This document shows positions 27,585 through 36,576 of a stretch of 64,000 nt of DNA, piece by piece; position 1 is the stretch's first letter; each line of letters starts with the position of its first letter. The stretch is from G963665185 sp049723905 (GTDB lineage Bacteria; Desulfobacterota; Desulfovibrionia; Desulfovibrionales; Desulfovibrionaceae). The translations under genes were made by a program, and so were the position numbers. A model generated the notes under the pieces. It saw nothing but the letters and a program-made list of their open reading frames with translations. It was not told where the DNA came from and searched no databases. The stretch spans positions 3,348,001 to 3,412,000 of the forward strand of contig NZ_JBJKFD010000001.1 in assembly GCF_049723905.1 (NCBI RefSeq), given 5' to 3'.

Positions 27585-28544
27585 ATGTCGGAAGAAAAAA
27601 AACGAACCTGGCATCATAAAGACCTGCTCGACGTGGACCAACTTTCCACGGACGATGTAGGCATGATTTTCGAGGCAGCGCGGTCGCTGCAGGATATCAA
27701 CTCAAGGCCCGTTAAAAAGGTCCCCACACTCAGGGGCCGAAGCGTGGTCCTTTTTTTTGCGGAACCCAGTACACGCACCAAGACGTCCTTTGACGTTGCC
27801 GGTAAACGGCTTTCCGCAGACACCTTTGCGCTAGCCAAAAGTTCCAGCTCCCTTACCAAGGGCGAAACCCTCAAAGATACCGCCCTGACGCTGCAGGCAA
27901 TGAACCCGGATGCCATTGTCATCCGCCATTGGGCCAGCGGCGCGGCAAAGTTTTTGGCGGAACGGCTGGAATGCTCCATCATCAATGCGGGCGACGGCTG
28001 GCACGCTCATCCCACCCAGGCGCTGCTCGACAGCTTCACCCTTTCGCAGGAATGGGGCAGCATCGACGGCATCAAGGGAAAAACCATTCTCATTTTGGGT
28101 GACATTGCCCACAGCCGCGTGGCCCGTTCCAACGTGCAGCTGCTCACCAAGCTGGGCGCAAAGGTCCGGTTGTGCGCGCCGCGCACCCTGCTGCCGGCCT
28201 GTGTGTCCGACTGGCCTGTGACCGTGCACTACGATCTGGACGAGGCCGTCCAGGGCGTGGACGCCGTCATGTGTCTGCGTTTGCAGCTGGAACGCCAACA
28301 GGCTGGATTGCTGCCCGACCTGCGCGAATACTCCGTCACCTTCGGGCTTTCCCCCCGCCACATGGAAATGGCTGCGCAGGGTGCCCGCATACTGCATCCC
28401 GGCCCCATCAACCGGGGCGTGGAAATTTCTTCGGAATTGGCCGACAGCGCCGAAAGCCTCATTCTGGATCAGGTGGCCAGCGGTGTAGCGGTGCGCATGG
28501 CTCTTCTTTACCTCTATATCACCTGTACGGAGTGCACCCAATGA
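27585..28544 (+). CDS. pyrB: Aspartate carbamoyltransferase catalytic subunit
   Basis: The 319-aa enzyme makes N-carbamoyl-aspartate from carbamoyl phosphate and aspartate in pyrimidine synthesis. The carbamoyl phosphate loop is clear (FFAEPSTRTKTSF), as are the second-site residues in SSSLTKGET and the HPTQALLDSF block. The aspartate-side motif HPGPINRGVEI lies near the C-terminus. The chain is full length for the class. No pyrI regulatory gene is adjacent. The stop overlaps the pyrC start (ATGA), so the two steps are cotranslated. Confidence 0.96.
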   Translation: MSEEKKRTWHHKDLLDVDQLSTDDVGMIFEAARSLQDINSRPVKKVPTLRGRSVVLFFAEPSTRTKTSFDVAGKRLSADTFALAKSSSSLTKGETLKDTALTLQAMNPDAIVIRHWASGAAKFLAERLECSIINAGDGWHAHPTQALLDSFTLSQEWGSIDGIKGKTILILGDIAHSRVARSNVQLLTKLGAKVRLCAPRTLLPACVSDWPVTVHYDLDEAVQGVDAVMCLRLQLERQQAGLLPDLREYSVTFGLSPRHMEMAAQGARILHPGPINRGVEISSELADSAESLILDQVASGVAVRMALLYLYITCTECTQ

Positions 28545-29818
28545 GCGTCCCAGATCTTGTAGTACGCAATGCCCTGTGGATGGGCGATCTCGTGGACGTC
28601 ATGGTGCAGGAAGGGCATATTCTGGGCGTTGCGCCGTCCATGCCCGATGCCGACCGCCACGGCGGCCATACCCTGGATGCCAAGGGGCTGATGCTGCTGC
28701 CCAGCTGCGTCGATGCCCACGTGCATCTGCGCGAACCCGGCTTCGAGTACAAGGAAGACATCGCCTCGGGCCTGCGCGCCGCAGCTCACGGTGGAATAGG
28801 CCATGTCATGGCCATGGCCAACACCTCGCCGGTCAACGACGACTCGTCCGTGACCGACCTGATGCTGGGCCAGGCCCGCAAGCATCATCCGCACGGCCCG
28901 TTCCTGCATCCCATCGGCGCGCTCACCCGCGACCTCAAGGGCGAGCAGCTCGCGCCCATGGCCGAACTCGCCAAGGCCGGATGCGTCGCCTTTTCCAACG
29001 ACGGCCAGCCCGTGCTCAACTCCGAGTACTTTCGCCGCGCCATGGAATATGCCGACACCATCGGCAAGGTCGTCATCGACCATTGCGAAGACCCCTTCAT
29101 GGCACCTGCCGCAGGCATGAACGAAGGCGCGGTCAGCTCCCGCCTGGGCCTGCGAGGCCAGCCCTGGGCTTCCGAAGCCGCACAGGTGGCGCGCGACATT
29201 CTGCTGGCCGAGTATCTGGGCATTCCCATCCATCTGGCCCACATCTCCTGCATCGGCTCGCTCAACCTTATCCGCGAGGCCAAGGCACGCGGCGTAAAAG
29301 TAACCGCCGAGACCTGTCCGCATTACCTCTTCCTTACCGAAGAGGCCGTGGAAGGCTACAACACCGCCGCCAAGGTCAATCCGCCCCTGCGCACCCGGGC
29401 CGACCTGGAAGCCATGCGCGAGGCCATCAAGGACGGCACCATAGACATCCTTGCCACGGACCACGCGCCCCACGCTTCCCATGAAAAGGAAGTGGAATTT
29501 CAGGACGCGCCCTGCGGCATCTCCGGCCTCGATACCGCGCTTTCGCAGACCTACTCCCTGGTTCGCGACGGCCTGCTGGACATGCAGCGCTTCGTGGAGC
29601 TGTGGTGCTACGCCCCGGCCGACATCTTCGGCCTCAGGGTCTGCCACTTCCTGCCCGGCGATCCCGCCGAGTTCTGCCTGTTCGACCCGGATGCCAAGTG
29701 GACCGTCAGCCCGGAAACCATGTGCTCCAAGGGCAAGAACACTCCCCTGCTCGGCCATGAACTCCAGGGCCGCGTGGTGCACCACTACATGAGCGGCGTG
29801 GAAGTGTTGAATAAGTAA
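28541..29818 (+). CDS. pyrC: Dihydroorotase
   Basis: The 425-aa zinc amidohydrolase closes carbamoyl-aspartate to dihydroorotate. Metal ligands are visible in DAHVHLREPG, in HCEDPFM and in HISCIGSLNLIREAK, with the catalytic Asp in ILATDHAPHASHEKE. The length and motif order are those of the class I bacterial enzyme that pairs with PyrB. The start ATG lies within the pyrB stop. Two strong hairpins follow the gene. Confidence 0.96.
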   Translation: MSVPDLVVRNALWMGDLVDVMVQEGHILGVAPSMPDADRHGGHTLDAKGLMLLPSCVDAHVHLREPGFEYKEDIASGLRAAAHGGIGHVMAMANTSPVNDDSSVTDLMLGQARKHHPHGPFLHPIGALTRDLKGEQLAPMAELAKAGCVAFSNDGQPVLNSEYFRRAMEYADTIGKVVIDHCEDPFMAPAAGMNEGAVSSRLGLRGQPWASEAAQVARDILLAEYLGIPIHLAHISCIGSLNLIREAKARGVKVTAETCPHYLFLTEEAVEGYNTAAKVNPPLRTRADLEAMREAIKDGTIDILATDHAPHASHEKEVEFQDAPCGISGLDTALSQTYSLVRDGLLDMQRFVELWCYAPADIFGLRVCHFLPGDPAEFCLFDPDAKWTVSPETMCSKGKNTPLLGHELQGRVVHHYMSGVEVLNK

Positions 29819-29841
29819 AAGTAAGATTTTGCCTCCGGCGG

Positions 29842-29864
29842 CCGGGGGAGATGATCTCCCCCGG
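29842..29864 (+). terminator. Hairpin after pyrC
   Basis: CCGGGGGAGAT and ATCTCCCCCGG pair perfectly around a single G, 23 bases past the stop. It lacks a U-tract; the second hairpin at 29877 probably completes termination. Confidence 0.6.
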
Positions 29865-29876
29865 ACCCCCGCGATA

Positions 29877-29940
29877 TGTGTAACGCAAAAGCCCTGGTCC
29901 AAGAGCTACGCTCTCGGACCAGGGCTTTTGCGTTACACAG
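29877..29940 (+). terminator. Long perfect stem-loop after pyrC
   Basis: A stem of about 23 bp (GTGTAACGCAAAAGCCCTGG and further bases) is closed by a loop that itself forms AGAGC / GCTCT. It ends the pyrBC transcript. Confidence 0.75.
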
Positions 29941-30040
29941 GGGGGATGGAAAGAGCTAGGCAAAGCAAGTTGGCTTCCTAGGGAAGGAACTGGAAGGAGG
30001 CTTTTTTTCTTGATTCATCAGTCTTTGGGGCTTGGTTGTT

Positions 30041-30360
30041 TGCAACGTTTCGTGCGCCCATCCAGTCCCCATCACCAATGGCGGAGTATTCGCCACGTCC
30101 CGCAGGGCGTGGCGCAACTGCGGCGGTGCGGCTGCAAATGCGGCCTGCGATCCTATGGCGCAAGGGTGCTGCCTCACCCACCTTGGTACGAAGAGGTGGC
30201 AAAGACGTCTTGCCAGATACCTGCGGCCCCTTAGGTTGGAAGGGGAGGGGAAGGTGTCGGAAACAACCGGGGGAACCTGGCAGTTATCAGGTTCCCCCAC
30301 TGTTTCTGACATAAAAACGGGACCTATAGATGGAAAATAACTCAAGGGAACCGCGATTCC
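30041..30360. repeat. Element B (about 320-nt structured intergenic repeat), copy 1
   Basis: It matches 36577-37015 in blocks along its length. Conserved hairpins include GCCACG / CGTGGC near 30092-30113. A nested pair follows in which TGTCGGAAAC and GTTTCTGACA enclose GGGGGAACC / GGTTCCCCC. No ribosome binding site or clear reading frame favours a protein. Confidence 0.8.
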
Positions 30361-30516
30361 CTGTACCCCTCCACCTCCTTTCTTATTCTTCTCTTTTCTT
30401 TAATTGAAATAATTCCCTCTCCCCCGCACCAAGCCCCCCCAATTCACGAAAAATTCAAAAGATGCGCTTTGTGCAGAATACATATATGTACTTTGTTAAC
30501 AGCAAGTTGAGGCAAC

Positions 30517-31185
30517 ATGTTCTGGCACGAACTCCCGCATATCGATACGTTCAAATCCATCGGCCGCCATACCCGTTTCGACAAGGGTGAGGCACTCCCT
30601 TTGGGCCAGAACGTCTATTTCCTCGAGCGCGGCCTGGCGGCTCTGACCATGCTCACGCCCTCGGGCGACGAAAAGGTCTACATGTATTTCAAGTCCGGAA
30701 ATCTTCTGGGCTTCATCCGCTTCACTTTGCCCCAGGAACTCCTTCCCAGCAGCTACATTTCCATCAACTGCAATTCCATTGTCGCCAAATCGCCTCTCGA
30801 AGTGTGGGGAATAGATAACAAAATTTTCTTTCAGGAACTGGAAAACAATCCGACACTGTATAAGGACCTTTCCTTTTCCATTTCTCAAAATCTTTCCAAC
30901 GTGCTCGAACACTCCTATTGGCTGGCCAGCAAAGACGCCAGCACCCGCCTCTGCCTCATGCTCGTCAACTTCATGGAGGAGCGCGAAGGAAAGCTTGTTC
31001 TGCCCCGTTGCTTCACCTACCGGGAAATGAGCAACTTCCTGTCCATCCATACCGTCACCATCGCCAAAATATGCAAGATCCTGGTGGACCAGGGCGTGCT
31101 TGAGCGCAACGGCCACTGCGTGCACATTGCCGACCCGCAACGCCTCCATCAGATCGCCAGGGAAGAAACCACCCTGAACTACTAA
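30517..31185 (+). CDS. Crp/Fnr-family transcriptional regulator
   Basis: The 222-aa protein has a cNMP-type beta-barrel (DKGEALPLGQNVYFLERGLAALTM, then YFKSGNLLGFIRFT) and a C-terminal winged helix-turn-helix (FTYREMSNFLSIHTVTIAKICKILVDQGVLERNG). It lacks the FNR N-terminal cysteine set, so it is not an oxygen-sensing FNR; the ligand is unknown. A GTTGAGG ribosome binding site precedes the ATG. It faces the sulfotransferase/anion-transporter operon, whose promoter region has a TGTGA-N6-TCACA palindrome of the kind these proteins bind. It is therefore the likely regulator, by inference. Confidence 0.85.
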   Translation: MFWHELPHIDTFKSIGRHTRFDKGEALPLGQNVYFLERGLAALTMLTPSGDEKVYMYFKSGNLLGFIRFTLPQELLPSSYISINCNSIVAKSPLEVWGIDNKIFFQELENNPTLYKDLSFSISQNLSNVLEHSYWLASKDASTRLCLMLVNFMEEREGKLVLPRCFTYREMSNFLSIHTVTIAKICKILVDQGVLERNGHCVHIADPQRLHQIAREETTLNY

Positions 31186-31252
31186 TTCACCTCCGTAAGT
31201 TCGGTTGTTTAAAAAATCCGGCCACACCGCGTGACCATTGGCTGTAGAACAT

Positions 31253-31288
31253 AAAAAGGCGCTCCCCCATGCAGGGAAGCGCCTTTTG
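31253..31288. terminator. Bidirectional terminator between the regulator and the sulfotransferase gene
   Basis: AAAAAGGCGCT and AGCGCCTTTT pair, with A/T-rich flanks, between converging genes. Confidence 0.85.
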
Positions 31289-31343
31289 TGACGTGTATTG
31301 CGAAGTACCGTCCGGCAGACCGCTTTCGCGGGCCGGGATGGAC

Positions 31344-33239
31344 TTATTCAGCCACCGTGATGGTGACGCCCAGATTGTACTTCTTCTCGTTGAGGATCAT
31401 CTTGACGGCGAACGTGCCGGTAAATCCCAACTTGCTGATGTTCATGGACACGCGACGGTCATCCGCCTCCATGAACGATCCCACGCACATGGCCAGCGCC
31501 GGGCGGGCCGTGGTGGAGATGTAATAGTTGTGCGCTTCCTTTTCATTTTCCAGGCAGAGCATGAGCAGGTTGCCCTTTTCGAACCTTCCGAAAAAGGTGA
31601 AACGGTCTTCCTCTTCCACAATCTTGACCTGATTCCAGGCGGAAGGAGCTTCCTGGGTTTCCTCGGCTTCGGCCACGGTGTCGAACTCGGGGGTCACGTC
31701 CAGGCTGCCCACTATCTTGCCCTGTCCCAGGCACAGGTTGTCGCCGTCGTGGTACAGGGGGAGTTTTTCGGCCCGGTAGAACTGGGACGGCAGATGCATC
31801 TCGTACATGACCACATCGTCCTTTACTTCCACCGTGATGCTGCGCTGCTCGTGCGTGGGGTCTTCGGGATCGAGGAAAGCGGGCAGCAGAAGTTCCGAAG
31901 CCATGCCGTCCACGTAGCCGATGCCGCCGGAGTGCACCAAGTAGTGCCCTTCGTCGTAATATTCCACGTTGCAGATGTAAGGCGAGTAGAAGTGCTGGCC
32001 GCGTTCCTTGCCGTACTGCCAGACCTGTTCGATTTCCATTTTATCGGTATCGATGCGGTAGCGCACGCCACGGGAGAAGTTGTCCCGGTTCTTGCGGTAG
32101 TTTTCTTTTTTCTTGGCGCGCCAGTGGCCGTTGTCGAAGCACATCACATCGCCGGTGGGGGTGATGAGGCAGGCGTGCTGTTCGTACTGCCAGTCGAAGT
32201 TTTCCACATCGCCCACGGGGGTGAAGAAATACTTCTTCACCAGCTCTTCGGGCCAGCCTTCGGGGTCGCCCAGCATCCAGTTCAACTCACCGCTCTCGTA
32301 GTCGATGTTGATGATGATGTCCTGGTGGCGTCCGGACAGGGACAGGGAATTGGTGGGCTTATCGTACCACACGGCATTGCAGTGGAACCAGTCGCGGTCG
32401 CTCCAGCTTCCGGACTTGCCCTCTTCGTGGGGCAGCAGGGCGGAGATGTCCCAGGTGCGCAGGATTTCGCCGTTTTCCCTGTCGATGAGCACCAGCATGT
32501 CCTCCACGGTGTCGCGGTGGAAGTCCTGGGTCAGCACCAGCAGGTTGCCGTCTTCCATCTCAAACTGGTCGTGATGGTAGTTGCCGGGCAGGCGGTATTC
32601 CTTGATGATTTTGCCGGTCATGGCAATTTCGCAGATACCAGCGGTGTGGTAGGGCACCCGCGAGTAGCGGTACGAGCCCACCAGAAGATTGCCGTTGGAG
32701 ATGCGTTTCATATCGAAGACAAAGTTTTCCGCCAGGGTCCAGCGGCAGTCTCCGTTGTAGTCGTACCCGGCGGGCAGGGATTTGCCTGCGGCCGATACAA
32801 ACATCATGTTCCCGTCCATGTATTCGGGCGTGGTGACGATGTTGGTGACTTCCCGGGTAAGCTCCGGCAGGGCACCTGTGGTGACGGTCAGGGTAACTTT
32901 TTCGCCGTTGTCCAGCTCCACGTCCACCAGGTTGCCACATTCCTTGTACAGTCCCAGAACCGGCAGAATATGCTCTGTGGCGGGGCCGAAGGTCTTGCTG
33001 ATGTTGGCCACGGATGTCTTGCCATGCACCGTGACGGTGGCGGACACGGGTTTTTCCGTACGGAACAGAACCAGGGCGGCCAGCGGGTTGATGAGGTAGG
33101 GATTCACCACAACCAGGGGCTTTTCCAGGGTGTACTCGCCCTTGGAAAAATCGGCCATGAACGCGGCCTCGTGTTCATTCTGCTGAGTGACCAGATGGTC
33201 GATGCGCTCGTACTGCATTTTCGGTTCGTTGTAAGACAT
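31344..33239 (-). CDS. Arylsulfate sulfotransferase (PAPS-independent), without signal peptide
   Basis: The 631-aa member of the ASST family moves sulfate from an aryl sulfate ester to a phenolic acceptor through a sulfohistidine. Candidate active-site residues lie in WFHCNAV (His286), QYEQHACL (His355), GHWRA (Arg374) and GHYLVHSGG (His436). The last two fall at the same numbers I recall for the E. coli enzyme. The six-bladed propeller repeats show as recurring NGNLLV / DGNLLVLT / TGDVMCF. No signal peptide precedes it, unlike the periplasmic E. coli enzyme, and ten scattered cysteines also suit the cytosol. A good GGAGAA ribosome binding site supports the start. It lies 37 bases downstream of an anion transporter. 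Confidence 0.88.
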   Translation of the reverse strand: MSYNEPKMQYERIDHLVTQQNEHEAAFMADFSKGEYTLEKPLVVVNPYLINPLAALVLFRTEKPVSATVTVHGKTSVANISKTFGPATEHILPVLGLYKECGNLVDVELDNGEKVTLTVTTGALPELTREVTNIVTTPEYMDGNMMFVSAAGKSLPAGYDYNGDCRWTLAENFVFDMKRISNGNLLVGSYRYSRVPYHTAGICEIAMTGKIIKEYRLPGNYHHDQFEMEDGNLLVLTQDFHRDTVEDMLVLIDRENGEILRTWDISALLPHEEGKSGSWSDRDWFHCNAVWYDKPTNSLSLSGRHQDIIINIDYESGELNWMLGDPEGWPEELVKKYFFTPVGDVENFDWQYEQHACLITPTGDVMCFDNGHWRAKKKENYRKNRDNFSRGVRYRIDTDKMEIEQVWQYGKERGQHFYSPYICNVEYYDEGHYLVHSGGIGYVDGMASELLLPAFLDPEDPTHEQRSITVEVKDDVVMYEMHLPSQFYRAEKLPLYHDGDNLCLGQGKIVGSLDVTPEFDTVAEAEETQEAPSAWNQVKIVEEEDRFTFFGRFEKGNLLMLCLENEKEAHNYYISTTARPALAMCVGSFMEADDRRVSMNISKLGFTGTFAVKMILNEKKYNLGVTITVAE

Positions 33240-33276
33240 GTCTTTCTCCTTTGTTGGAAGAGGGGTAGAACTGAAA

Positions 33277-34650
33277 TTAGGCTCCGATGAATTTCCAGTA
33301 GGGAACAGCCACGAACAGGAGGTACAACGCAGTCACCACGGCTCGCACGCCAAAAACAGCGGCCACCTGCTTCATCTTCATGTAGCCGTAGGCATAGAAG
33401 TAGAGCAGTACTGCGTATTCATAGGGAAAGAAGTACTGGTCCAGGCCGTAGAGCAGAGAATAGCTGCCCACGGCGGGCGAAACGCCGAGATGCTGGCAGA
33501 TGGTCGTGATGGGCCCTGTAAGGGCGGCCACGGCGGCCAGCGGCGTCAGGAACAAGTTGGATACCAGGCCCACGCCGAATATGCCCATGAGCGCGGTGGA
33601 AAGGGAACCGTCCAGGTAGGGAGCCACAAGCTGTTCCACCCAGCCGCTGGCACCGGCCACTTTGGCTGCCGAGCCAATGCACATGGACCCGATAACGAAA
33701 AAGATGACGCTGAAGTTCATCTTGTTCAGCTTTTCCTTGTTCAGCAGGTCCACGCCGGGCAGAAAGCAGACGCCACCCATGAACAAAAGCACATAGCCCG
33801 AGTTGATGCCGTGCCATTTGCTGGTTGCCATAAGCAACAGCAGGGAAACCAGGATGGCCATGCTTTTGAGTTCGTTTGGGGAGACTTTGCCCAGGGCGGC
33901 GTATTCCTGGTGGATGTAGCCTTCCAGGTCGGCATCCAGCTTCGGACGCATAATCAGCAGGATGCAGGCCAGGGAAATGATGCCGTACACCACGGCTATC
34001 GGGAAATTGTGAACAAAGTACTCACTCCAGGTCACAATAGAGCCAGCCCCTTTGCCCGCAATATTCATGGCCATGACAATGTCGCCGCCGCCCGTCAGGT
34101 AGGCCAGCTTTGCGCAGGCCACGGAAACAAAGCCAACCATCAGAACCGTGGCGCCTTCGCGCGATCCTTTCTTCAGGTGCAGGGCCTCGCATATACCCAG
34201 GCTGACCACCGAGATAATGGCCGCTTTTCCCATAACCGAGGGGACGAACGGGGAAATGATGTATCCGGCCAGCATCAATCCGGCCATGACCTTGGTGAAG
34301 GAAAAGCCCGCCACCCGGATGGAGAACAGGGCAATCCGTTTGGCAAGGCCCGTCTGCATCATGATCATGCCCATCATCATGCCGCCCACCACAATCCAGG
34401 GGATGGTCGTTCCCCAGGGGGCGAAAATCTGTTTTCCGGTTCCCAGTTTGGTCACCACATATATCGCGGGCATAAGGATTGCCACGAGCGTATCCGGGAG
34501 CGTGTCGAGCACCCAACTCAAAACACCCCAGCTTGTGATGGTGAAAAAGAGCGTCAACTTCGGAGGAATCCCAAAGGTGGGTCCCAGGAAGTAGATGGCT
34601 ACCGGGAAGAGCAGGTTTATGACCCACTTTATCAATTTGCCACGCTGCAT
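33277..34650 (-). CDS. DASS (SLC13) family sodium:anion symporter
   Basis: The 457-aa inner-membrane protein has about 12 hydrophobic segments and the family pattern of divalent-anion symporters, such as PFVPSVMGKAAIISVV and, in the second half, SNLFLTPLAAVAALTGP. Family members import dicarboxylates or sulfate-type anions. Since it heads an operon with a cytosolic sulfotransferase, import of aryl sulfate esters is a reasonable hypothesis; sulfate or dicarboxylate remain possible. The ATG at 34650 follows GGGAGGC; four codons upstream can be left out. Transcription probably starts near the Crp-type site at 34771. Confidence 0.88.
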   Translation of the reverse strand: MQRGKLIKWVINLLFPVAIYFLGPTFGIPPKLTLFFTITSWGVLSWVLDTLPDTLVAILMPAIYVVTKLGTGKQIFAPWGTTIPWIVVGGMMMGMIMMQTGLAKRIALFSIRVAGFSFTKVMAGLMLAGYIISPFVPSVMGKAAIISVVSLGICEALHLKKGSREGATVLMVGFVSVACAKLAYLTGGGDIVMAMNIAGKGAGSIVTWSEYFVHNFPIAVVYGIISLACILLIMRPKLDADLEGYIHQEYAALGKVSPNELKSMAILVSLLLLMATSKWHGINSGYVLLFMGGVCFLPGVDLLNKEKLNKMNFSVIFFVIGSMCIGSAAKVAGASGWVEQLVAPYLDGSLSTALMGIFGVGLVSNLFLTPLAAVAALTGPITTICQHLGVSPAVGSYSLLYGLDQYFFPYEYAVLLYFYAYGYMKMKQVAAVFGVRAVVTALYLLFVAVPYWKFIGA

Positions 34651-34770
34651 GTAGCCTCCCAATTACAACAAAGTTTGATGACCGTTTCGGCTCACGGCGA
34701 GCCCACCCCGCCTGGTTTCGTGTCGTTCGCAGCTTTTTTGCACGAGGCCGCAAACGACACACAACGGTAT

Positions 34771-34786
34771 TGTGAAAATATTCACA
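34771..34786. promoter_or_regulatory. Crp/Fnr-type operator upstream of the DASS transporter gene
   Basis: TGTGAAAATATTCACA is a perfect TGTGA-N6-TCACA palindrome, 120 bases upstream of the transporter start codon on the minus strand and about 240 bases upstream of trxB on the plus strand. An additional 9-bp inverted repeat, CCTGGACTA / TAGTCCAGG, spans 34823-34930. Confidence 0.75.
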
Positions 34787-35024
34787 TCTGATGTAGCAAG
34801 GTTCTGGTTTTTCGCGCCATAACCTGGACTAACTTTCGCATTGAATTTTCGAAAAATTTGACGCCCCTGCGCCTTAATTTCTCAGCAGCCCCAAAAAACT
34901 TGCTTTTTATTGAGCAAAAGATAGTCCAGGCTATTTCGCCCCGTCCGGTAATCTAGTTCTATAGATCACAAGGACAACGACATTGTGCGGGCAAATACAG
35001 CCCGCATATATCTGGGAGTATGCA

Positions 35025-35948
35025 ATGAAACGTTATGATCTGATTATCGTCGGTTCTGGTCCGGCAGGTATGACTGCCGCCATTTACGGCGTTCGCGCCA
35101 ATCTGTCTGTTTTGCTTCTGGATCAGCTCGCTCCGGGCGGGCAGATTGTGAACACCAACGAGATTGAGAACTATCCCGGTTCCGGTCCGGTGGAAGGCGC
35201 GGCTCTGGCCATTTCCATGTTTGAACATACCCAGCAGCTGGGCGCGGAGTTCGACTACAAAACAGTCACCGCCATTGACGACAAGGGCGAGTACAAGCTC
35301 ATCAAGTGCCTGGAAGACGAAACCGAGTATGAAGCCACGGCCGTGATTCTGGCGACCGGAACAAAGCCTCGCAACCTGGGCGTTCCGGGTGAAGACAAGT
35401 TTGCAGGTTCCGGAATCAGTTGGTGCGCCATTTGCGATGGTGCCCAGTATCGCGGAAAGAAGGTTGCCGTTATCGGCGGCGGCAACTCCGCAGTGGAGGA
35501 ATCCCTTTACCTGGCTGGCATGGTGGAAAAGTTGGACATCATCACCATGTTCGACCTGACTGCCGATCCCAAGGCCTGCGGCAAGCTTTGCCTGTTGGAC
35601 AACGTCACGGTTCATCCCTATCAGGATGTTCTGGAATTTACCGGCGACGACAAGCTGGAAGGCGTTCGCTTCAAGTCCACCAAGGATGGCGACGAAAGCT
35701 ACGTGGCCTGCGACGGCGTTTTTGAATACATCGGGCTGAAGGCTTGCTCGACCTGGTTCGCGGACCTGGGAATAGTGGACAAGTTCGGCTGCATTGTTGT
35801 GGACGATGAAATGAAGACCAGCATTCCCGGTATTTTCGGCGCTGGCGACATTACGGCCAAAAAACTGCGCCAGGTTGTCACGGCCTGCTCCGACGGCGCC
35901 ATTGCCGCCAACAGCGCCTCCAAGTACGTTGAAAGCCTCAAGGCCTAG
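35025..35948 (+). CDS. trxB: Thioredoxin reductase
   Basis: The 307-aa flavoprotein passes electrons from NAD(P)H to thioredoxin. It has the FAD motif IIVGSGPAGMTAAIYGVRA, the redox-active pair in WCAICDG (CAIC rather than the commoner CATC), the second dinucleotide motif VAVIGGGNSAVEESLYL, and the closing FAD block IFGAGDI. The NAD(P)H motif is not the HRRxxxR kind, so cofactor preference is open. A GGGAG ribosome binding site precedes the ATG. The thioredoxin gene follows after 35 bases, making an electron-transfer pair. Confidence 0.95.
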   Translation: MKRYDLIIVGSGPAGMTAAIYGVRANLSVLLLDQLAPGGQIVNTNEIENYPGSGPVEGAALAISMFEHTQQLGAEFDYKTVTAIDDKGEYKLIKCLEDETEYEATAVILATGTKPRNLGVPGEDKFAGSGISWCAICDGAQYRGKKVAVIGGGNSAVEESLYLAGMVEKLDIITMFDLTADPKACGKLCLLDNVTVHPYQDVLEFTGDDKLEGVRFKSTKDGDESYVACDGVFEYIGLKACSTWFADLGIVDKFGCIVVDDEMKTSIPGIFGAGDITAKKLRQVVTACSDGAIAANSASKYVESLKA

Positions 35949-35983
35949 CCTGAACGCAATTTCAAAAACCGAAAGGATTTCGC

Positions 35984-36295
35984 ATGATAAAAGAACTCAC
36001 CACCGAAGAATTCGATGCAATGGACAAGTCCGGCGTCATGATGCTGGAATTTTACTCCAAGACCTGCGGCCCCTGTAAAATGTTGGCTTTCGTGCTGAAG
36101 GCCATCGACGGCATGTTCCCCGATTTCCCCATCTATCAGATCGATTTCGACGAGAACGCCGAACTTAAGGAACGCTGCGGCGTAAAGGGCTTTCCCAGCA
36201 TGCTCTTTCTGAAAGACGGCGAAGAAGTAAAGCGCCTGGAAGGGCTGCAGCAGAAACCCGCCATCGTTAAGGTTGTTGAAGAATTGACCGCCTAA
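35984..36295 (+). CDS. trx: Thioredoxin
   Basis: The 103-aa protein has the thioredoxin fold and active site KTCGPCKM, preceded by FYSKT rather than the usual FWA-W pattern. The cis-proline appears in KGFPSMLFLKDG. It lies right behind its reductase and an AAAGGA ribosome binding site. The missing Trp before CGPC marks it as a diverged thioredoxin, perhaps with a specific partner. Confidence 0.93.
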   Translation: MIKELTTEEFDAMDKSGVMMLEFYSKTCGPCKMLAFVLKAIDGMFPDFPIYQIDFDENAELKERCGVKGFPSMLFLKDGEEVKRLEGLQQKPAIVKVVEELTA

Positions 36296-36311
36296 CGTAA
36301 CGGGACAACGG

Positions 36312-36340
36312 GCGAGGGGGAGACGGATCTTCTCCCTCGC
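36312..36340 (+). terminator. First terminator after trx
   Basis: GCGAGGG..AGA / TCT..CCCTCGC form a stem followed by GCTCCCCGTGTTTT. The same CCTCGCGCTCCCC tail recurs at the hairpins near 39780 and, inverted, 43305. Confidence 0.65.
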
Positions 36341-36362
36341 GCTCCCCGTGTTTTATCTAAGC

Positions 36363-36418
36363 AATCAGGCTCCGGCCCAATGAGTTTTGCTCTTTGGGCC
36401 GGAGCCTGATTGATTTTT
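36363..36418 (+). terminator. Second, strong terminator after trx
   Basis: AATCAGGCTCCGGCCCAA pairs with its complement over 18 bp around a 12-nt loop, then GATTTTTA. Confidence 0.85.
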
Positions 36419-36576
36419 ATATGGGGGATGGAAAGGATTGGGTAAGGGGAAGTAGGATTTTGGGGGGCGAAAATGAGGGCGCCAAAGTCGCTTAACGAAG
36501 GAGGCGTTGAAGGCTGGGAATAACCAAGTGCCTTACAACGTTTTTTTATCTGGCTTTTAGCGTTGCATTGTTTTCG

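Noticed and set aside
29978..30202. Small minus-strand protein in element B (contains AVAPRPAGRGEY, also seen in copy 2)
   Set aside because: The two copies look alike in more than one frame, which means nucleotide-level similarity; there is no ribosome binding site and codon changes are not biased to third positions.
31269..33290. A 673-codon plus-strand frame over the sulfotransferase gene
   Set aside because: Antisense shadow of a gene with an intact catalytic set.
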